From NCBI GenBank assembly GCA_002197995.1, contig NGZR01000001.1:3906001-3970000 (forward strand): a stretch of 64,000 nucleotides of DNA, read 5' to 3'. The translations under genes and the position numbers were made by a program. The DNA comes from Gaeumannomyces sp. JS-464. Its lineage: Eukaryota; Ascomycota; Sordariomycetes; Magnaporthales; Magnaporthaceae. Under the pieces are notes generated by a model that made no database searches, was not told the origin of the DNA, and worked only from the letters and a program-made list of their open reading frames with translations. Shown here one piece after another: positions 57,405-64,000 of this stretch. Position 1 is the first letter of the stretch; each line of letters starts with the position of its first letter.

Positions 57405-59892
57405 CGTGCCCTAGGCTTCTCGGGTGTGCCAGATAATACTGAGGAAAGAGAGGGCCGATAGGGAGATATATAAAAGCTACAAAACAGGAGGCCACTGTAA
57501 GGTCGGGTTAGTATGTCCACACATGGAGAAGGCGGGCGCGTTAATGCCCCGAGAGCTCTGAGTAATTGCTAGACGCTGGGTGTGCAGAGATGCCTTGTCG
57601 TGTGAGACCAATTCCGGGCTGTTGTTGACCTTTGGCGGGGGGCGTGATTCCAGGGGTGCACAACGTACCGAGCAACGACCGAGACAATCAGGTATATAAT
57701 ATGCCCAACGAGGGAGAGAAGAAGGTAGTGAGAGGCCCCGATGCACCAAGGCGGCGGATGACTGCAAGGGCTGTGGTGGCAGGTCACATCAAATTTGCCC
57801 GCACGTCCCCTGGCACCGCCGATATGGTCAACGGCAGACTTGATGAGACACCAAAGAGACCCAAGAAGGTGATTCCCGCTACCCTAGGCCGTGCACCCCG
57901 GGAGGTCTCCGTCCATCTATTCGGACACGGAGGACGGCGGAACGTCGAGGGAACGGAAGGCTAGTGCCAACGCTATGAACGGAAGGATGACTGAGCAAGG
58001 GCGAAACCAAGTGTGTATGCCGAGGCGCATGCGCCGACGAGGAGGATGTGTGTGCGTGTGCGTGCAGCGGCGGGTGGCTTGGGCAGTCCTGACGACTGGG
58101 CGAAGAAGGGTAAGCAGGCCGGGAAGGAAGACGGGAGGGATCTGCTGAAGTTTGGCGCTTCGTATGTGGTAATGGGTGGTGAGCGATGCTGTGATCAAGG
58201 GCTATCGTCGAGGAGCCGGGAGGGCGGGATGCCTTGCTAAATACCCGAGCGCCTTCAAGAGCTGTGCGATGCCAGCGCCCGGTTCATGCTTTATTTGCCT
58301 TATTTTTGATTTTTGGGGGGGAGCCAGGGCCAGCGCGGTGGACCTCTGGGCGGCCCAGTAAACAACCTTACCTACCTACTGAAGTACTGTAGGCCAGGAG
58401 TATATGCTGGGTTAGTTTGACGCCCCTGCAGCCACGTCCCAGACGGCTGGCCTTGTGGTGGTGTTGTGTCGGTGTGTTTTGCTTTTTTTCTTTTTCTTTC
58501 TTTTTTTTTTCCTCCTCCCTTTGGTATTTTGGTCCTGTTGCTAGCTCCGTCTCTTGGGCGGCCACCCCCACAAGAAGAGTGGGAGAGAGGAAAAGAGCGC
58601 GCAGAGGGTGGGAAGAAAAGAACAGAACAAAAGGCCCGAGGTATGTATACATTAGTTGGTCCGCTCGTTGGTTATGCCGGGGCAGGATTTTCTTCTTTAA
58701 AAGGGGAGCAACGCGAGACCGGTCGGTCAGACGAGGAGACGGAGCAACGTGGAAGGGAGGCAACATCGCAGTGGAAAGTAGCATGCATGCATCGAATAAC
58801 CTCTCAATCAAGCCAACCCTGCAAGGCAGCGCCACGCAGGTTGGTTCTGCTGCGTCAAGGAATGGAAACCGCCAGGCCCAACTGTAGCCCTTCCTTTTTG
58901 GACAGCTTCCGCGTCGCTTCCTCCAGCGGCAACACCCACGCTCACACCCCCCAGGCGCCTGCCTCCTGCGTGCCTGCCACTGGGCTTTTGCCCCTCCATT
59001 CGCTCCCCGACTCGACGTCGCTCGAATTGGGATGCTACGCTCCCGTCGGAGTGGGGCCCTGGAGCGGGCCTCTTGCGCTATTTCGGTACAAATCGGTACA
59101 TGGCAGGGGAGGTCATGGTTGGACGCCGCGGGAGGCACCACCACCCACGCAAAACGATTGATGGGAGCGAAAGAACAGGCACAGCAGACACGCCCACCAC
59201 ACAATCCAGGACCAGAGGCCCGTCTCCACATTCCGCCTACCCTACCTGCCAGGGAGACCCGGCCGTGCGTTCTGCGGATAGGCAATCGAAGCCGCCGCAC
59301 CCCTCCCCCTCCCCGCCTCCGTCGGTATGGTCTGCTGTGTTGCTTGCTGTGTTGCTCGCTTTGTGTACTTGGTTCGTTGGGGCTTCCTAGGCGGGCCTTG
59401 GGCTTGGTGGTGGGTTGTTGGGTGGCTCGAGCGGCGACCTGATGCCGCTGCGGCCGTCACTATGCGCTCGGGCAGTTGCTGCGGATTCCATCCATTGGAA
59501 TGAAAAACGTCGCAGAAACTTCCTCGCAACAAGACGACAACGACGGCATTCGCAGATGTATCCTACCATCCACCTCCACTCCATCAGCTCGAAGCCCGCC
59601 CGCCCGCTCCGTTCCTGTTTATTGCCGACCCGCCTCTGGGCCTGTGATGGATGGGTGGCCAACCACGCTGACTTGTTTCGATGGGCGGAGAGATGAGAAG
59701 CCCCTCCTCCGATGCATCCCCGTCATTGCTGCATGTATGTACGGACTCATGAAAAACACGGTCCATGCTTGCAGCCCTGACAAGAGGCATTTCCGAGCGA
59801 TCCCTGCTCGTTCTTGACATGCCGCCCGATCTGCCCGCCGAATGAGGTTTGTGTCTGGAGTGCAAAGCGGGTGGTACCAGCTGAGAAAAAGG

Positions 59893-59924
<32 letters not shown>

Positions 59925-59937
59925 AGAGAGAGAGAGA
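59893..59937. repeat. Poly(A)29 followed by (GA)n
   Basis: Twenty-nine As run directly into about eight GA units. It is the longest homopolymer in the window. Confidence 0.9.
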
Positions 59938-61874
59938 AAAAAGGGCTGGGCTGGAAGGACCGAGTCCGACCCACCCCCAGCCATGATGTCGTGACGGTTC
60001 CTCCTCTATCAAGATTGCATTCCTCTCCGGGCCCCCCCCTTTTTTTTTTTCTATTGGCGGCTTCTTTGTGGAGCGATCACCAGGTCAATCCTCTAACGAG
60101 CAGCATCGTACCCTTGTGAGAGTGATGGTCCAGGCACCCCTGTCGCAGCAATGCCCCGAAACTCTGGTCTCCAGCCGGGTTGGTGCCAGCACGCGGTTGC
60201 CGCTCGGCTGTGGCCAAGATGGAGGATAAGGTCTAGCCGGGGCCGGATTCGCGGAAAGGAGGGAAATGGTGATTATTCTTTGTGGGAAAGCGGAAAAGAA
60301 GGTGGGAAACAGCCAAAGGGTTGCCATCAACCAATCCCCTGGGATTTGCCAACCAGCCATCTAGAGGTAGGTACAGGTAGATGACGATGATATCAAGCAA
60401 TGCTGACCTCAACTCCACACCCATACCAACCAGTGGCGTCCGGGTCTAAGGCGAGGGGGGAAACTCAAACAGGCCGCAGCCCAGACGGGCGTCGCCAACC
60501 CCAAGCCCGCCCCGTGCAATGTTTGTTTTTCGGCGCGCCTGTGTTGACGTCGAATTGCGCGGGGCGTTCTTCCCCTGTTCCGCAACCTTACCACAGGCTC
60601 CTTCCTACCTTACCCACACACGCACACGCACACGCACACACCATCATCATGGCCAAACTGGACATCTATGATGACGACCTACCTTTCCACATTCAAAAGA
60701 GGTACTGTGTAATTGGCTTCCTGCCTGGGGAGGCGTGGTAGGTAAGCAAACCAAATTCCTCTGCTTTTCCTCTCTCTTTCACACTCCTCATTTCCCCCGA
60801 GGCCACAACGCGCGGTGCCAAGGGTACGCCGCATGGGCTCCTGCGCGGTTCTTGTGCTCTTGTGCCAAGCAACCAACAGCCTCTGCAAGATGCAACGCTA
60901 CTCGCAGCCTCCGTTCGCCCTCGTCACCACCTGATGCATGGAGGCCCCAATCCGCACATCCCGAATCTCTTCCAACCCCTTTCCCCTCTCTCCTCTCGCC
61001 AACCGCTACGCGTGCTCTTTGCTTTTTATTATGCACGTACAGGCCTACCGTGACTTGCCAACCTGATTCTAGGCTTTTGCCATTATGCCCCAATCACCCG
61101 ATATTCCGCCTTAGCCCAGGACGTTTAGCAAACCCTCTCCCAGCCCCCCGCCCCGCGGTCCTCACATGCCCATCTCGCCCGTTCTATTCAAGTGATGTGA
61201 TTCGTGTGCTCGTCTCTGTGCGTTGTCAATTACCTCACGATTCCATATTGCCTCGTCCTGCCCGGCGCCGGGGCAAACCACCGACAAGCCTGCAATCCTG
61301 CGAGGGCATGCCGGTCAAACGCCACGATGCCCTGTTGGTGATAATCGACAAAATAGCGCATGCCCGCCAATAGCCTTCCTGGGACGCAAACGCCACGAAA
61401 CAAGCCATGCTGTGATAACAGGCTTGGATACGCCAGCAGCCTCAGTTGCAGCCCACCCTCAACCTCCTCGTACCACTAGTCCGATCCAAGACCCTGTCAT
61501 CGGCAAGCCTGCTCGAGACCTGTCGAGGCATCCGCTCCTATCACGACCGTCTAGGAGGTCCAAGATGACGCCCCGCGCCTCCATCTGGCTGGCAGTCCGA
61601 GCTGAAAATCGCCAACAGAGTCCTCGGGTCACACAGCAGGCGGTCTAATGGTGACAACGCGGTGCCGGCACGGCACCTCTCCAAGTGCGCCCAAGCCCTG
61701 CTAAGCCAAACACGGCAGGTGACGCATACCCAGAGCCTGGATCTCCTGCCAATAGTCTCGCACCACCGCGAACCCGACTTCTTGGGTCCTCAGCGCTCAT
61801 GTCGGTCCGAACCAGGCGCCAGCAGAGGTACTTTTGGTACCTGCCCTCGGCTACTCACCATGGATTGGTTGGCC

Positions 61875-61902
61875 AACACACAAACACACACACACACACA
61901 CG
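61875..61902. repeat. CA dinucleotide microsatellite
   Basis: ACACAAACACACACACACACACAC-type tract with one interruption. Confidence 0.85.
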
Positions 61903-63462
61903 CACCACGCGGACGCTAGCCGGCCATCACAATGCGGGGATTCAGCTGCCTGCCCAGAATTGGTGAGCGGTTGCCGGCCGGCGGATATGGGCTCCCGGCC
62001 CAAGCGCCCACCCGCCGGTGTGGTAGGCCGGCAAGGAAGGGACATTGTCCTGTGGGTGTGGGTGTGTCCGTGCGTTTGCGTGTCTTGATTTCGCGAAGCT
62101 ATCTCCGTTTGTGTGTCAATGTTGGTGGGAATCATGTTCAGGCGGTCAGCCTAGCGCTTAGCAGGATGGTGGGTGATGCTGACTTGCTGCAACCCAACCC
62201 ATTTTATTTTCCTGTGGCTCCGTAAAAGCCCAGCACCCATTCCCCATCCCAAAAGGGGATATGCATCCTCCCCCGCCATTGGTCTGACCCGGCCGAGCGA
62301 AAAAAGCCCACCGCCTCCGAACCAGCAAAAGACGATCCATCCATCGGAATCTCGCCTTGACGAGCTGCATTCCACTCCCGGCGGCACTGCAAGGGAGACC
62401 GGGCAAGGAGAAAGTCAGCAGCAGGCAGCAAGGGCTGTGTTTGTCGCTTGCCGAGAACGGCTAGACGCCGACCCACACGCTGTTATGTCTCGGCGTTTTT
62501 CTGATATAGCAAGCAAACCAAACTGGTGGGCTCATTTGCAGCGAAGAGAGAAAAAAAAGTCTGACTGTCATTCGGCTGGCCCACAGAGAGAGATCAACGA
62601 ACGGGCCAACCCCAGCCTTACGAATACTTGGAAACCTACCAACGCATTAACTCGCTGCCACCCCGGCAAGCAGGGGAGGGACCGGACAATTTCCTTGACG
62701 GTCAAAAAGAAGCTTGTAAGCGGAGCACTTGGCATCACACACACGCATCCGATGTGATGGGGAAGGAGGGAGGGAAAGCCCGCAGTCAAGGAGTTCCACC
62801 CCCTTTCTCGAAGGGCGGGCGACGGGCGGTCCTAGGAGAAGGAAAGCAAGGTCCATCCTTGCTGCCTTGGTTTCCAGGATGGATCCGCAACGCAATTGTG
62901 GAAAGGAAAAAGGTCTGGTTGCTTACTCGGACCTGACCAGATAATGGGACAGCCCTGACTCCCTTGGGGGTGGATATGGGATGGAGGCTGGTGCCGCCGT
63001 CCTACGTCCGCGCCCTCCTCCGGTAGGTTTGCCTCGCAACGCGCCCTGTGTGTCCGGCACGAGTAGCTCGTCCCGGCCGAACGGTACCGCCCACCTCTTC
63101 CAAGGATGTTCGAAACAAGAAGGGCCCCTTGTATCACCCACACGGATTGACGGCGGGGGTCCGTCCCACTCTTTCGGGATTCTTGGTCGGGTACCAACTA
63201 CGGTGGCTTTCATGTCCTCGTCTTGCACGGGATCACATTCCTTCTTGCTTATTTGCGCCGTGCCGATTCCTTCGGGCCAAGGATCTTGGAAGTGGAAGCG
63301 TCAACAAAATGCAGGAGGAGGGAAGAAAAACCAACATGACATGGGTCGCTGTGGAGCCCCGATCCATCCTGCTCTCCATCCATTGGACGTGTTAGTAAGA
63401 CAAGAACCGGTTCGGTGGGATGGTTCTTGATTTTCTTCGATTGATTGATCGAGGGCGGCTGT

Positions 63463-63506
63463 GCACACACACATACACACACACACTCTCTCTCTCTCTC
63501 TCTCTT
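63463..63506. repeat. Compound (CA)n-(CT)n microsatellite
   Basis: CA repeats with one TA interruption pass into about ten CT units. Confidence 0.9.
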
Positions 63507-64000
63507 TCCAGCTCTCGCCGTCCCTCACCCACACAGCAATGTGAGCCCCGCTACCACCCAACTCTCTCCTCCACTGTCGTACTTCGTATTCGGGCCTGAT
63601 TGCCTTTTCAGCCCCGGAAATGGGCTTCCTTGGGAGTAGGCGGTGGGCGGCGGGCATCCATCTTACCGCCGCGAACGCCACTACGAGTAGGCTGTAGAAA
63701 GATGCGATGTAACTCACTTCGCCCGGACTGCCCGAAACGGCTTCGATCCGGAAGGACGGCAAAGACGCCCTGCCTGCCATCACTTTTTTTAGCGCGCGGC
63801 CAGCAGGGAAAAGGCAGCGTCATCGGTGCCTGCCTAGAGGCACCTACCTTAGGTAACCCAGGTTGGTCTGACCGGTTTTCTGTGTTACAAACGCCCGCGG
63901 GGTCACAGCGGCAGGGGTTGCGAGCCTCCCTTTGTGTGTTGGCCCATTGTCACTCTTTCATTGAGTACCTATTCATTGGCTCTGGGCCGAGGCGGGCAAG

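Larger units (their letters stand above)
57405..64000. other. 6.6 kb gene-free region at window end
   Basis: No supported gene on either strand. Low-complexity elements are common: T-rich 58483-58512, A29 plus GA repeat 59893-59937, T runs near 60038-60049, CA repeats 61875-61902, CA/CT repeats 63463-63506 and CCTACCT-type motifs at 58365-58380, 60366-60379 and 63833-63863. A short ATG frame at 60650 (MAKLDIYDDDLPFHIQKR) is followed by a possible donor (GTACTG), but I found no matching second exon. Confidence 0.5.

Noticed and set aside
58368..59300. A 310-residue minus-strand open frame
   Set aside because: Composition is low complexity with Lys/Glu and Arg runs, it overlaps equally long plus-strand frames, and it shows no domain or intron signals.
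60650..60742. Short gene start MAKLDIYDDDLPFHIQKR
   Set aside because: The peptide looks protein-like and is followed by a possible donor, but no second exon with matching phase was found downstream.
1..64000. CRISPR array, prophage, bacterial operons or plasmid origins
   Set aside because: Introns, splice signals and gene content are eukaryotic, and no regularly spaced direct repeats with unique spacers were seen.

Overview
The window is nuclear DNA of a filamentous ascomycete. Genes carry short introns (about 60-120 bases) with GTRNGT donors, CTAAC/CTGAC branch sites and YAG acceptors. Promoters hold long pyrimidine tracts, and the gene set (PIL1, KMT6, PP-Z, SUR7, L-arabinitol dehydrogenase, GH79) is typical of Sordariomycetes. 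The eisosome and Polycomb proteins made me think of Magnaporthales, but I cannot prove the order from sequence alone.

Layout: pil1 (-, 61-1572) and kmt6 (+, 3314-7646) are divergent. ppz1 (-, 9032-10848) converges on kmt6. A gene-free 7.3 kb stretch separates ppz1 from a SUR7/PalI membrane protein (+, 18106-19167). Next come a WDR6/Rtt10-like WD40 gene (+, 19947-23810), an intron-containing tRNA-Val(UAC) (-, 24286-24373), a mitochondrial ribosome recycling factor (+, 24660-25730) and an RGG-rich, probably mitochondrial protein (-, 26212-27516). A second gene-free stretch (27.5-35.0 kb) leads to a Meu6-like PH-domain gene (+, 35021-36842) and an O-fucosyltransferase-like gene (-, 37968-39453). 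Then follow a four-helix membrane protein (+, 41882-42824), a GH79 glycosidase (-, 43297-45295), succinate-semialdehyde dehydrogenase (+, 45923-47812), L-arabinitol 4-dehydrogenase lad1 (+, 49434-50637) and ATP synthase subunit g (+, 51241-52289). After a 3.8 kb gap lies a six-exon methyltransferase (-, 56073-57404). The last 6.6 kb show no gene I can support.

Themes: pil1 and the SUR7-family gene are both eisosome-type plasma-membrane genes. Three neighbours (GH79, SSADH, lad1) belong to carbon catabolism, GH79 and SSADH sharing a 627-base divergent promoter. Three products are mitochondrial by presequence or family (RRF, subunit g, SSADH) and a fourth is probable (RGG protein).

The dominant oddity is frame breakage. 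In 11 of the 15 protein genes the conserved reading frame is interrupted by 1-2 base insertions or deletions, often in short homopolymers, about 19 events in all. SUR7, GH79, SSADH and lad1 are intact. Because housekeeping genes are hit and splice phases stay consistent once each indel is allowed for, I read these mainly as sequencing or assembly errors. The most interesting biological signals are a tenfold LEA-like 11-residue repeat inside ATP synthase subunit g, a long AT-hook-like tail on the Polycomb methyltransferase, repeated basic FGKK modules in the PH-domain protein, and an interspersed CCTAGGTA/GGTACC-type palindromic motif in the non-coding DNA.
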